A stretch of 64,000 nucleotides of DNA. Source: JAYQKL01 sp049889535 (GTDB taxonomy: Bacteria > Pseudomonadota > Alphaproteobacteria > RS24). The stretch covers positions 1-64,000 of the forward strand of contig JBMHDF010000008.1 of the NCBI GenBank assembly GCA_049889535.1. Direction: 5' to 3'. This document shows, one piece after another, positions 9,028 to 18,768 of this stretch. The notes beneath the pieces are model-generated. The model had not been told where the DNA came from, searched no databases, and worked only from the letters and a program-made list of their open reading frames with translations. The stretch's first letter is position 1; the number at the start of each line of letters is the position of its first letter. Both the position numbers and the translations under genes were made by a program.

Positions 9028-10851
9028 ATGTGTGGGATAGTCGGAATCATTAGTGAAAAAGATGTATCCATTTCAATATTGGAGGCTTTGAAACGGCTTG
9101 AATATCGTGGATATGATAGTGCCGGCATTGCGACACTAAATGATGGTAAAATTGATAGACGCCGCGCTGAGGGCAAATTAACAAATTTACAAAGCCTGAT
9201 GTCTGGCGAACCTTTAACGGGTAATATTGGCATTGGACATACGCGCTGGGCAACACACGGCGCCCCCACATCAAATAATGCGCATCCCCATGCTAATGAA
9301 AATGTTGCTGTTGTTCATAATGGCATTATTGAAAATTACAAAGACCTTAAAAATAAACTTGAAAGTCAGGGCGCTAAATTCACAACGGATACGGATACAG
9401 AAGTCATTGTGCATTTATTTTCTTCTTATTATGAAAAAGAAAATGATGTTTTTGGCGCCGCTCAAAAAACATTTGAACAACTTGAGGGTGCATTTGCGCT
9501 TGGCATGTTAATCAAAGGCCAAGATGATATGATGATTGCCGCGCGCAAGGGCTCACCATTGGTTATAGGTCATGGAGAGAGTGAAATGTATATCGGCTCA
9601 GATGCGTTCTCACTCGCGCCATTAACCAATCGTGTGACCTATCTCAATGATAATGACTGGGCAATATTGACCCGCGAAAATTTGACCATTTATGATGGCG
9701 AGGGAAAACAGGTCTCACGTGACATGAAGATTGTTGATGCGGCAACTTCATTGGTTGATAAAGGCACACACCGCCATTTCATGGCAAAAGAGATTTTTGA
9801 GCAACCAGAAGTGATATCCAACACTTTTGCGCATTATATTGATGCCGCGCATGACACAATTGTTATGCCTGATATGTCATTTGACTTTGAAAATATTAAA
9901 CGCATCACAGTGATTGCATGCGGCACGGCTTATTATGCAGGCATGGTATCAAAAACATGGTTTGAAAAAATTTCCCAAATTCCTACCGATTTGGATATTG
10001 CGTCCGAGTTTCGATATCGAGAGGCACCGATAGACGAAAACAGCCTGGCAATTTTTGTTTCGCAATCTGGAGAAACAGCAGACACTTTGGCCGCCCTTAA
10101 TTATTGCAAAGAAAATAATGTAAAAACCTTGTCTATTGTAAATGTGATGCAAAGCTCCATTGAGCGTGAGTCTGATGTCACATTGCAGACATTTGCCGGA
10201 CCTGAAATCGGGGTTGCGTCAACAAAAGCTTTTACCTGCCAACTTGCTGTTTTATTGAGCCTTGCGGTTTTTGCGGCGCAACAAAAAAATCTGCTTACCC
10301 CCGCACAAGTTACGGAACATATACAGTCCTTTATGAGCGTGCCGCGTCTGGCGGGGCAAATGCTGAAAACCAATGACACGATTGAAGAAATTGCAATTAA
10401 TGCTCTCAGTAAATCTGAAAATGCAATTTATATTGGTCGGCAATCCATGTATGCCTTGGCGCTTGAGGGTGCTTTGAAATTGAAAGAGATTTCATATATT
10501 CATGCTGAAGGTTTTGCGGCTGGAGAATTAAAGCATGGCTCTATTGCATTGATAGATGAAAATATGCCGATTATTGCACTGGCGACAAATGAAGAAATTT
10601 CCAGCAAAACTGTTTCTAATGTGCAAGAGGTTTTGGCGCGCAAAGGGAAAGTAATTTTAATCGGCACTGAAGAAAATGCGGCGCAATTAGATGAGGTGGC
10701 TGAAAAACTCATTTTGCCGGATATCGCGCCCGCCATCGCGCCAATTTTATATGCTATTCCTTTGCAATTATTGGCCTATCATACGGCCGTCGCCAAAGGC
10801 ACAGATGTTGACCAACCCCGCAATTTGGCTAAATCTGTGACGGTGGAGTAA
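9028..10851 (+). CDS. glmS: Glutamine-fructose-6-phosphate aminotransferase
   Basis: 607 residues, the usual GlmS length. The nucleophile Cys2 is exposed after Met removal (MCGIVGIIS). The glutaminase domain has RLEYRGYDSAGIA and GHTRWATHG; two SIS isomerase domains follow (VSQSGETADTLAAL and YIGRQSMYALALEGALKLKE), and the end is PRNLAKSVTVE, the conserved GlmS tail. It converts fructose-6-P and glutamine to glucosamine-6-P, the first step towards UDP-GlcNAc. AAAGGA precedes the ATG inside the end of glmU, so the two genes are co-transcribed. Confidence 0.97.
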   Translation: MCGIVGIISEKDVSISILEALKRLEYRGYDSAGIATLNDGKIDRRRAEGKLTNLQSLMSGEPLTGNIGIGHTRWATHGAPTSNNAHPHANENVAVVHNGIIENYKDLKNKLESQGAKFTTDTDTEVIVHLFSSYYEKENDVFGAAQKTFEQLEGAFALGMLIKGQDDMMIAARKGSPLVIGHGESEMYIGSDAFSLAPLTNRVTYLNDNDWAILTRENLTIYDGEGKQVSRDMKIVDAATSLVDKGTHRHFMAKEIFEQPEVISNTFAHYIDAAHDTIVMPDMSFDFENIKRITVIACGTAYYAGMVSKTWFEKISQIPTDLDIASEFRYREAPIDENSLAIFVSQSGETADTLAALNYCKENNVKTLSIVNVMQSSIERESDVTLQTFAGPEIGVASTKAFTCQLAVLLSLAVFAAQQKNLLTPAQVTEHIQSFMSVPRLAGQMLKTNDTIEEIAINALSKSENAIYIGRQSMYALALEGALKLKEISYIHAEGFAAGELKHGSIALIDENMPIIALATNEEISSKTVSNVQEVLARKGKVILIGTEENAAQLDEVAEKLILPDIAPAIAPILYAIPLQLLAYHTAVAKGTDVDQPRNLAKSVTVE

Positions 10852-10868
10852 TTTTAAAAGCATCACAC

Positions 10869-11228
10869 ATGGAAAAATTAACTGTTTATTACAATGGAAG
10901 CTGCACCATATGCGGGCCAGAGGTTCAGTATTATCAAAAACTCTCAGAAACGCATAATCGAGATATTAAATTTATTGATATATCAACAGCTTGCCCAACA
11001 AACCTCAACCAAGATGCGATGTTGCGTTCATTTCATGTCGAAACCGAAAATGGTACTATGCATCAAGGGTTAGACGCATTTTTAGCGCTTTGGGCGCAAT
11101 TGCCAAAATTCCGCTATTTGGCGCAGGTTTTACGCTTGCCAATACTGAAACAAGTCGCGGCTGTGGTTTATACTTATATTTTAGCGCCGTGGTTGTATCA
11201 CCGATTTATGAAAAATTCGAAAATTTAA
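10869..11228 (+). CDS. DCC-family (DUF393) thiol-disulfide-like protein
   Basis: 119 residues. Starts VYYNGSCTICGPEVQYY, the defining DUF393 pattern of a small acidic/aromatic strand followed by C-x-x-C (Cys12, Cys15), as in thioredoxin-fold oxidoreductases. The remainder has KFIDIS and a hydrophobic C-terminus. Family members are annotated as putative thiol-disulfide oxidoreductases, without a defined substrate. It lies 17 bases after glmS on the same strand; whether it shares the glmS transcript is not clear, and no functional link is evident. Confidence 0.85.
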   Translation: MEKLTVYYNGSCTICGPEVQYYQKLSETHNRDIKFIDISTACPTNLNQDAMLRSFHVETENGTMHQGLDAFLALWAQLPKFRYLAQVLRLPILKQVAAVVYTYILAPWLYHRFMKNSKI

Positions 11229-11289
11229 TTGCGAGAAACTGGCTCCTCCTTTAGATTTTCTTTAAATAACCTCAACGAAAAGATGAACC

Positions 11290-11967
11290 ATGACTGACCC
11301 GTTAAATGACCCGCTCCATGAAACTAAGACCAAACGCGGTTTTTTTGGGGCATTGCGTACATATTTCCTGACTGGCTTGGTGGTCACAGGCCCTGTCGGT
11401 TTAACATTCCTGCTTATCACATGGGTGATTGATTTGCTTGATGGTTGGTTTAAACCGCTTTTGCCAGCGCGCTTTCAGCCTGAACAATATATTCCCTATG
11501 ATATTCCTGGTGTCGGCTTAATTGTCGCGTTGATTATTGTTTTGCTGGTCGGTGGGTTTACCGCAAATTTCTTAGGGCGACGCCTGATTGCAATTGGTGA
11601 TAATATTATTTCACAAATGCCCGCCATTGGCACAGTCTATAATGCTTTACGGCAAATTTTTAAGGCGGCGATTGATAATAATCGCTCATTTTCTGAAGTC
11701 GCGATGATTGAATATCCACGCAAAGGGGTGTGGGCAATTGGGTTTGTCACGAATGATATTGAAGGGCAAATTGCTGATCATGTTGGCGGCGAAACCATCG
11801 CCATTTTTTTGCCGACAACACCTAATCCAACATCTGGGTTTTTGTTATTTCTTCCAAAAGAAGATGTAAAAATATTGGATATGACGGTCGAAGAAGGGGC
11901 GCGATTGGTAATTTCGGCTGGCCTGACAAATGAAGAAAAATCTAACCTGATGCCAGCAGACGAATAG
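11290..11967 (+). CDS. DUF502 family inner-membrane protein
   Basis: 225 residues. Two membrane segments are visible: about 20-48 (YFLTGLVVTGPVGLTFLL) and about 70-95 (GVGLIVALIIVLLVGGFT), followed by a soluble C-terminal domain with IPAIGTVYNALRQIFK-like sequence and FLPTTPNPTSGFLLFLP, both hallmarks of DUF502. The function is not established. Its last 26 bases overlap the 3' end of recG, which runs in the opposite direction. Confidence 0.9.
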   Translation: MTDPLNDPLHETKTKRGFFGALRTYFLTGLVVTGPVGLTFLLITWVIDLLDGWFKPLLPARFQPEQYIPYDIPGVGLIVALIIVLLVGGFTANFLGRRLIAIGDNIISQMPAIGTVYNALRQIFKAAIDNNRSFSEVAMIEYPRKGVWAIGFVTNDIEGQIADHVGGETIAIFLPTTPNPTSGFLLFLPKEDVKILDMTVEEGARLVISAGLTNEEKSNLMPADE

Positions 11968-14023
11968 CTTCATCGCGACGGAATATATATAACAAATGGC
12001 GCAAAGCCAGACCACGCGGGCTTTTCAGCTCAGGGTCTTGTTCTAAAATAAGCCGCGCGTCATCATGAACAGCAGGCAAAAGATTTGCATTGACTTCCAA
12101 ATCCGCAATTTTAAAAGCAGGCAAACCGCTTTGCCGCGTGCCAAGCAGCTCACCCGCACCACGCAAGCGTAAATCCTCCTCAGCAATTAAAAACCCATCT
12201 TCGGTCTCTCGCATAATTTTTAATCGCGCTTCGGCCGTTTTCCCCAAAGGTGACTTATAAATCAGCACACAAGAAGATTTATCTTCCCCGCGCCCCACAC
12301 GCCCTCGTAACTGGTGAAGCTGGCTTAGGCCAAACCGTTCTGCATGTTCGATAATCATTACAGTCGCTTCTGGCACATTCACGCCAACCTCAATCACAGT
12401 CGTTGAAACCAGTAAAGAAAACACGCCTTTTTGAAAATCGGCCATGACTTTGTCTTTTTCAGCCGCTTTCATTTGACCATGAATTAAGCGCACCTTATCG
12501 CCATAAATTTTTTGTAAAGCCTTAGTGCGCTCTTCTGCAGCCGCTAAATCTAGCACTTCACTTTCAGCAACCAGTGGGCAAACCCAATAAGCACGCTTAC
12601 CAGTCTCAAATAAATGCCCAAGACGCGTCACCAAATCATCCATACGCTCAAGCGGGATGGCGCTGGTTTCGATGGGTTTACGACCAGGCGGTTTTTCCGT
12701 CATGCGCGACACGTCCATATCACCATAAACAGCCAGAGTCAGTGTGCGCGGGATAGGGGTCGCCGTCATAACCAGAATATCCGTCGCTTCCCCTTTTTGA
12801 GATAAGCGCATGCGTTGGTGAACGCCAAAGCGGTGTTGCTCGTCAACGACGGCCAGTCCGAGGTTCTGAAAGGTGACATCATCTTGAAACAAAGCATGCG
12901 TGCCAATGACAATATGCGTTTCACCCGACGCAATATCTGCCAAAATTTCCGCGCGCTTACTGCCCTTATCGCGCCCCGTTAAAAGTGTGGCCTTCAAACC
13001 CAGAATATCACAATACGCCAAAATAGTTTCCGCATGCTGGCGCGCCAAGATTTCAGTCGGCGCCATAATAGCTGCCTGCGCCTTGTTTTCTACAGCTGCC
13101 AACATCGCCAAAAAAGCAATAATCGTTTTGCCGCTGCCAACATCCCCCTGAAGCAGACGCAGCATGCGCTTATCACTACCCATATCACGCAATATGTCGT
13201 TGAGAGAATTCTCCTGACAGGGGGTCAATGCAAAGGGCAGGGCAGCAAGAGTTTTATCAATCAAACTCCGATTGGCAGGCATTGCACGCCCCGCTTTTGC
13301 CCGACGATTGGCCCGCACCAGACTCAACGCAAGCTGATTGGCCAGCAATTCATCATAAGCCAAACGCTCTCGTGCAGGGTTATTAGGTAATAAGTCATCG
13401 GTGCATTCTGGCCGATGCGCTATTTCTAAACTTGTTTTCCAGTCCGTCCATTTTTGCCTTTGCAACCATTGTTCATCTTGCCATTCTGGTAATTCAGGCA
13501 AATATTTAATTGCTTCGCGGCTTGCCGTGCCAAAAACTTTACGGCTCACGCCAGCCGTCAAAGGATAAGTCGGCTCAATAATAGGGAGTTCGGCAAAATC
13601 AGTTTCTGTCAATAAATGGTCCGGATGCACCATTTGCAAACTATCACGGAACCGTTCAACCCGCCCTGACACGATGCGTTTTTGACCGATAGGCAGAGAT
13701 TTTTTAAGCCAATCCGCGCGCGCATTGAAATAAACAAGTGAAATGAAACCACCCTTTGTTTGGCATAAAACCCGATATGGCAGGCCACGCCGTCGGCTCT
13801 CTTCATGTTTGATAATATCTATTTCAAATGTGGCAATTCGGCCTTCTTCAGCCTCGCTTACAGAGGGACGATAATTGCGGTCAATGATACCACGCGGGAG
13901 ATGTAAGCACATATCAATAAGGGCAGGGCCGCAGAGTTTCTCGAGCAAAACAGCCATTTTTGGACCAATACCCTTGAGGTTTGACGTCTCCTGAAAAAGC
14001 GGATTTAAAATTGCAGCGCGAAT
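11942..14023 (-). CDS. recG: ATP-dependent DNA helicase RecG, apparent ATT start
   Basis: 693 residues if started at the ATT codon at 14023-14021. The helicase core has LLQGDVGSGKT (Walker A), VVDEQHRFG (DExH box), MTATPIPRT and QLRGRVGRG. RecG reverses stalled forks and branch-migrates Holliday junctions. The first ATG in frame (13957) would begin inside the conserved wedge domain and discard LNPLFQETSNLKGIGPK, which is the normal RecG N-terminus. No ATG, GTG or TTG exists upstream before the in-frame stop, but AAAGGAG sits 6 bases before the ATT, giving M-RAAILNPLF as in other RecG proteins. The gene converges on the DUF502 gene with a 26-base overlap and diverges from sdhE. Confidence 0.93.
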   Translation of the reverse strand: MRAAILNPLFQETSNLKGIGPKMAVLLEKLCGPALIDMCLHLPRGIIDRNYRPSVSEAEEGRIATFEIDIIKHEESRRRGLPYRVLCQTKGGFISLVYFNARADWLKKSLPIGQKRIVSGRVERFRDSLQMVHPDHLLTETDFAELPIIEPTYPLTAGVSRKVFGTASREAIKYLPELPEWQDEQWLQRQKWTDWKTSLEIAHRPECTDDLLPNNPARERLAYDELLANQLALSLVRANRRAKAGRAMPANRSLIDKTLAALPFALTPCQENSLNDILRDMGSDKRMLRLLQGDVGSGKTIIAFLAMLAAVENKAQAAIMAPTEILARQHAETILAYCDILGLKATLLTGRDKGSKRAEILADIASGETHIVIGTHALFQDDVTFQNLGLAVVDEQHRFGVHQRMRLSQKGEATDILVMTATPIPRTLTLAVYGDMDVSRMTEKPPGRKPIETSAIPLERMDDLVTRLGHLFETGKRAYWVCPLVAESEVLDLAAAEERTKALQKIYGDKVRLIHGQMKAAEKDKVMADFQKGVFSLLVSTTVIEVGVNVPEATVMIIEHAERFGLSQLHQLRGRVGRGEDKSSCVLIYKSPLGKTAEARLKIMRETEDGFLIAEEDLRLRGAGELLGTRQSGLPAFKIADLEVNANLLPAVHDDARLILEQDPELKSPRGLALRHLLYIFRRDEAIRLLASG

Positions 14024-14029
14024 GATAAG

Positions 14030-14036
14030 CTCCTTT
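14030..14036 (-). promoter_or_regulatory. Shine-Dalgarno site supporting the recG ATT start
   Basis: On the minus strand this reads AAAGGAG, followed by six bases (CTTATC) and then ATT. It is the only strong ribosome-binding sequence near the recG 5' end and decides the start at 14023. No such site precedes the ATG at 13957. Confidence 0.7.
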
Positions 14037-14169
14037 AATGGCGCGAATTTAGCTTATTTTACGTTTTTTTAAAAAATATATCATTTGTTTCTTTTCTTTT
14101 CATCTGAACTCATTAGATATATAGAAAACCTGAAAATAATATTGAAATCACAAACGATAAGGTGTCGGC

Positions 14170-14445
14170 ATGTCCTCTTTTTCTTCTAAATTAGACGAGA
14201 AACGCAAAAAACTCTATTTCCGCTCCTGTCATCGCGGCATTAAGGAAATGGATATTATTTTTTCAAAATTCGCCGAGACTGTTTTAGCTGATATTTCAGA
14301 GGATGAACTCTCAGAATATGAGCGCATTTTAGAGCTACCTGACACAGATTTATTTGCTTGGGCGACTGGCCGGCAAGAATTACCTGAAGAATACCGCTCA
14401 CCGCTCCTTGATCAATTACTTAGCCTCGAGCATATGAAAATATAA
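14170..14445 (+). CDS. sdhE: Succinate dehydrogenase assembly factor SdhE (DUF339)
   Basis: 91 residues, the normal size. Contains the family core RSCHRGIKEMDIIFSKFAE, including the RGxxE motif (RGIKE) needed for promoting covalent FAD attachment to SdhA, followed by an acidic helix (ISEDELSEYERILELPDTD) and the conserved LFAWATG. It helps mature complex II. Location between recG and mfd is the usual alphaproteobacterial context. AAGGTG precedes the ATG; mfd begins 8 bases after its stop, so the two are likely co-transcribed. Confidence 0.93.
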   Translation: MSSFSSKLDEKRKKLYFRSCHRGIKEMDIIFSKFAETVLADISEDELSEYERILELPDTDLFAWATGRQELPEEYRSPLLDQLLSLEHMKI

Positions 14446-14452
14446 AAATATT

Positions 14453-17400
14453 ATGTCCGATGTGAATATTTTATCATACAAGACCCTCGCCGGTGTGCCA
14501 GAGGGGTTTGATGCTTTAGTAATATCAGACCTAGCAAAACAAAGTTTCGCAGCCGATAAAACCGCTATCATTCACATCGCGCATGACGCGAAACGCATGG
14601 ACAGCATTGCAAAAGCTGTACAGTTTTATGCACCTGACATTGAAATTGTCCTATTCCCCGCATGGGACTGCTTGCCCTATGACCGGATTGGACCACAGCC
14701 AAGCATTATCGCGCAGCGCATGTCTGCCATGGCGGCATTTTTGCGGCTGCCTGAAAAACCACGCCTTGTGCTAACAAGTGTCAATGCTGTTACACAAAAA
14801 GTGCCACCCAAAGCACTTGTTGAGACGGTTTCCTTTTCTGCACGGCCCGGCGCTTTGGTCGATACGGATAAGCTTATTCAGTTTCTTGTGCGCAATGGTT
14901 ATAACCGGTGTTCACTGGTGACTGAGCCCGGTGATTTCGCCATACGCGGAAGCATTGTTGATTTGTTTCCACCAGGTGAAGATAAACCAATACGACTAGA
15001 TTTTTTTGGCGAAGCGCTCGAAACCATTCGCTATTTTGAGCCTGAAACGCAAAGAACTATTGGTCAAGTTGCACAACTGGAATTGGTAGGGGCCAATGAA
15101 ATACAACTTGATGAGATAAGTCGCGCAAAATTTCGCCGCAATTATATTGCCAGTTTTGGGGCGGTAGCAGATACGGATAATCTTTATGAATCCATCAAAC
15201 AGGGGCACCGTTATGGTGGCATGGAGCATTGGCTACCGCTTTTCTATGATAAGCTGGAAACACTGTTTGATTATGTTGAAAATGCCAGCGTGACCTATGA
15301 CCATTTGGTAAATAATGCCATTTTGGAGCGACAAAATCAGATACGCGATTATTACGAGGCGCGCCAGCAAGCCAATCGGATTGCACAGCAAAATAACACC
15401 CCCATTAGCAAGCATTTAGAGCCTGAAGCGCTGTATCTTATGCAGGAAGATTGGCATTCTATTATACAAACGCATCAGCCAACGCAAATCACTCCATTTT
15501 TGGAAGCTGAACAAGAAGCCGAGCATGTTTATGCGTTTTCAGCCCGTATGGGGCGCAATTTTTCTGCCGAACGCGCGTTAGAGAAAGTTAATATTTTTGA
15601 CTTGTTAGCGGCACATATTAAAGAAAAGCAAACGCAAGGGAAGCGGGTAGTTTTAGCTAGCTGGAGCGCGGGCGCACGCCAAAGACTGCAAAGCCTGCTT
15701 GAAGAGCACGGCTTGCAAAACACAGCATTGCATGATGATTGGACGCAATGCCAGTCCTTACCTGTTGATAATTTGAGTTTGATTATTTTAGAGCTAGAGG
15801 CTGGCTTTGAAACGGATGAGATTTGTTTCATCGCGGAACAGGATATTTTTGGTGACCGACTTATCCGCCGTAAAAAAAATAAAAAAGCAGCTAATTTCTT
15901 AACCGAAGCGTCAAGCCTGTCGCCTGGTGATTTGGTTGTTCATGTCGATCATGGTGTGGGGCGTTTTCTTGGTCTTGAAACCATTACCGCCGCTGGCGCA
16001 TTGCATGATTGCTTAAAAATCATATACCGTAATGATGATAAATTATATCTGCCAGTTGAAAATATTGAACTCTTAAGTCGCTATGGACCAGACGATATTG
16101 GTACGCAGCTTGATAGGTTGGGCGGCCTTGGTTGGCAATCGCGCAAAGCCAAACTCAAAAACAAGCTAAAAGATATTGCTGATGAGTTAATCAAAATTGC
16201 CGCCGCGCGGAAATTACGACAAGGGCAAATCATGGACGCGCCACAGCCATTATATGACGAATTCGCTGCGCGCTTTGCTTATGATGAGACTGAAGACCAG
16301 CTTGATAGTATTGATGCCATCATGTCTGACCTGAACAGTGGCACGCCAATGGATAGGCTGATTTGTGGTGATGTTGGGTTTGGCAAAACAGAGGTTGCTT
16401 TGCGTGCCGCATTTATCGCGGCGTTTTCTTCTACCCAAGTCGCCATTATTGCGCCAACCACACTCTTAGTGCGCCAACACTTAAAAACTTTTCAAGAGCG
16501 CTTCGCCGGTTTGCCGGTTAATATTCGCGCGCTTTCAAGACTGGTTTCAAAAAAAGAGGTCGATGAAACCAAAATCGGATTGGCCAATGGCACTGTTGAT
16601 ATTGTGATTGGCACCCATGCATTGCTGAGCAAAAGCATTGATTTCCAGAATTTGGGTCTGGTGATTGTTGATGAGGAACAAAGATTTGGCGTCACTCATA
16701 AAGAGCAACTTAAAAAATTGCGTAATGAAGTGCATATGCTGACGCTCACCGCAACGCCAATACCGCGCACAATGCAGCTTGCCTTAACGGGTGTGCGCGA
16801 TTTATCTCTGATTTCTACGCCGCCTGTTGACCGCCTTGCCGTGCGGACATTTGTAACACCATTTGATACCGTCATTATTCGTGAGGCACTTTTGCGTGAG
16901 AAATACAGGGCAGGGCAAAGCTTCTTTATCTGCCCGCGTATTGCGGATATTGACGAAGCTGCAGAATTTCTGCGCACGCATGTGCCGGAGGTTAAATTTA
17001 TCATCACACATGGGCAGCTTGGCAGCCAACAACTTGAAGAGCGCATGACAGCTTTTTACAATGGTGATTATGATGTTTTGCTCTCCACCAGCATTATTGA
17101 AAGCGGTATTGATATTCCGTCGGCCAATACAATGATTATTTATCGCGCGGATATGTTTGGTCTGGCCCAACTTTACCAAATGCGCGGCAGGGTGGGACGG
17201 TCTAAAAACCGTGCCTATGCTTATGTCACCTTTGATGAAATGCGTCCACTCACTGAAACTGCTGAAAAGCGGCTCAAGATTTTACAATCTTTGGATAGCT
17301 TGGGCGCGGGCTTCACGCTTGCCAGCCATGATTTAGATTTACGCGGCGCAGGTAATTTACTTGGTGAAGAGCAGTCAGGTCATATTAAAGAAGTTGGGTT

Positions 17401-17920
17401 TGAGCTTTACCAAAATATGCTTGAAGAAGCTGTTGCCAACCGACAAGGTGAACAGAAAGATGAAACCTGGTCACCACAAATAAATATTGGCGCACCGGTT
17501 TTATTACCAGAGTCATATATTCAAGATTTTGATATTCGTATCGGTCTTTATCGTCGCCTATCGAGCTTAGAGGACCGAGCTGAGATTGAAGCATTCGCCG
17601 CCGAGCTAATCGACCGTTTTGGCAATTTACCTGAAGACGCCGAAAATTTGATGAAGATTATTGAAATTAAGACGCTTTGCCGAGCCGCAGGGGTTGAAAA
17701 ACTTGATGCAGGCTCAAAGGGCATAGCTATTCATTTCAGAAAGAAAGAATTTAGCAATCCAGAGGGGCTGATAAATTTCATTAATGATTATCCTGACCGT
17801 ATTAAAATTCGTCCTGATCAAAGCTTGCTTTATAAGGCTGAGATGCCGTCTGAAAGCGAGCGATTGGATAAATCAAGAAAACTGATTGAAAAAATGGCTC
17901 ATCTTGCTCAAACTCCTTAA
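14453..17920 (+). CDS. mfd: Transcription-repair coupling factor Mfd
   Basis: 1155 residues, full length. Order of domains: the UvrB-like N-terminal module (DCLPYDRIGPQPSI; LVTEPGDFAIRGSIVDLFPPG), the RNA polymerase-interacting domain (LSPGDLVVHVDHGVGRFLGL, about 485-505), then the RecG-like translocase with GDVGFGKTE (about 640-648), VDEEQRFGV (about 739-747), QLYQMRGRVGRS, and the C-terminal autoinhibitory TRCF domain. It removes RNA polymerase stalled at DNA lesions and recruits UvrA. It sits directly after sdhE; tatD follows 44 bases downstream. Confidence 0.97.
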   Translation: MSDVNILSYKTLAGVPEGFDALVISDLAKQSFAADKTAIIHIAHDAKRMDSIAKAVQFYAPDIEIVLFPAWDCLPYDRIGPQPSIIAQRMSAMAAFLRLPEKPRLVLTSVNAVTQKVPPKALVETVSFSARPGALVDTDKLIQFLVRNGYNRCSLVTEPGDFAIRGSIVDLFPPGEDKPIRLDFFGEALETIRYFEPETQRTIGQVAQLELVGANEIQLDEISRAKFRRNYIASFGAVADTDNLYESIKQGHRYGGMEHWLPLFYDKLETLFDYVENASVTYDHLVNNAILERQNQIRDYYEARQQANRIAQQNNTPISKHLEPEALYLMQEDWHSIIQTHQPTQITPFLEAEQEAEHVYAFSARMGRNFSAERALEKVNIFDLLAAHIKEKQTQGKRVVLASWSAGARQRLQSLLEEHGLQNTALHDDWTQCQSLPVDNLSLIILELEAGFETDEICFIAEQDIFGDRLIRRKKNKKAANFLTEASSLSPGDLVVHVDHGVGRFLGLETITAAGALHDCLKIIYRNDDKLYLPVENIELLSRYGPDDIGTQLDRLGGLGWQSRKAKLKNKLKDIADELIKIAAARKLRQGQIMDAPQPLYDEFAARFAYDETEDQLDSIDAIMSDLNSGTPMDRLICGDVGFGKTEVALRAAFIAAFSSTQVAIIAPTTLLVRQHLKTFQERFAGLPVNIRALSRLVSKKEVDETKIGLANGTVDIVIGTHALLSKSIDFQNLGLVIVDEEQRFGVTHKEQLKKLRNEVHMLTLTATPIPRTMQLALTGVRDLSLISTPPVDRLAVRTFVTPFDTVIIREALLREKYRAGQSFFICPRIADIDEAAEFLRTHVPEVKFIITHGQLGSQQLEERMTAFYNGDYDVLLSTSIIESGIDIPSANTMIIYRADMFGLAQLYQMRGRVGRSKNRAYAYVTFDEMRPLTETAEKRLKILQSLDSLGAGFTLASHDLDLRGAGNLLGEEQSGHIKEVGFELYQNMLEEAVANRQGEQKDETWSPQINIGAPVLLPESYIQDFDIRIGLYRRLSSLEDRAEIEAFAAELIDRFGNLPEDAENLMKIIEIKTLCRAAGVEKLDAGSKGIAIHFRKKEFSNPEGLINFINDYPDRIKIRPDQSLLYKAEMPSESERLDKSRKLIEKMAHLAQTP

Positions 17921-17964
17921 GTTGAGAGGCTATTTTTCTAAACTTCTATATGCTAGGTAAAGAT

Positions 17965-18768
17965 ATGCTTATCGACAGTCATTGCCATTTAGATTATCCC
18001 GATTTTGCAGCGGACAGAGACTCCGTTATCAAAAATGCGCGCGCTCAGGGCATTGGCTTAATGCTCACCATTTCTTGTAAAATTACGGAAGCTGAAAAAA
18101 TTATTTCCCTAGCCGAAACATATGACGATGTTATGTGCTCAATCGGTATTCACCCGCATGAAGCCGGCAATGAACCAGAAACAAATGCAGAAAAGCTTGT
18201 ATCCATCGCGCAACATCCAAAAGTTATTGGGATTGGGGAAACTGGGTTGGATTATTATTACGAACATAGCCCGCGCGAAAAACAAAAACGCAATTTTCAT
18301 CATCATATTGAGGCGGCGCGCATATCTGGATTACCGCTGATTGTACATGCGCGCGATGCGGATAAAGACACGGCTGATATTTTAGAGAGCGAATATAAAA
18401 ACGGGGCTTTTCCAGGTCTTATCCATTGTTTCACTGCCGGACCTGAACTGGCCAAACGTGCGCTTGATATGAACATGTATATTTCAATCTCTGGTATTGC
18501 GACTTTTAAATCGGCAAGCGCTCTGCGCGATGTTATTAAAACAGTTCCGCTGGAAAGATTGTTGGTTGAGACTGATGCACCTTGGCTGGCGCCAACGCCA
18601 CATCGAGGCAAACGCAACGAACCCGCTTTTGTAAAACATACCGCCGCTTGCGTCGCTGAGATTAAAGGGGTGAGTGCAGAAGAAATAGAAACCATCACCA
18701 CGCAAAATTTTTTCCGTCTTTTTACAAAAGCGCAAATGCCACACCCTGCAAAAGGTGAAACCGCATGA
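17965..18768 (+). CDS. TatD family metal-dependent deoxyribonuclease
   Basis: 267 residues from the ATG at 17965, chosen because AGGTAAAG lies just upstream and because MLIDSHCHLDYPDF is the canonical TatD start; an ATG at 17950 would add five residues. Metal ligands are visible: H6 and H8, the Glu in IGIGETGLDYYY, HARDADKDT, IHCFTAG and LVETDAPWLAP. TatD proteins are 3'-5' exonucleases or amidohydrolase-fold nucleases. Its stop overlaps the start of the metallo-beta-lactamase gene by ATGA. In many alphaproteobacteria this pair follows metG, which here lies elsewhere. Confidence 0.93.
   Translation: MLIDSHCHLDYPDFAADRDSVIKNARAQGIGLMLTISCKITEAEKIISLAETYDDVMCSIGIHPHEAGNEPETNAEKLVSIAQHPKVIGIGETGLDYYYEHSPREKQKRNFHHHIEAARISGLPLIVHARDADKDTADILESEYKNGAFPGLIHCFTAGPELAKRALDMNMYISISGIATFKSASALRDVIKTVPLERLLVETDAPWLAPTPHRGKRNEPAFVKHTAACVAEIKGVSAEEIETITTQNFFRLFTKAQMPHPAKGETA

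Noticed and set aside
11942..13957. recG beginning at the first ATG, 13957
   Set aside because: That ATG lies inside conserved RecG sequence, without a ribosome-binding site; the ATT at 14023 fits better.
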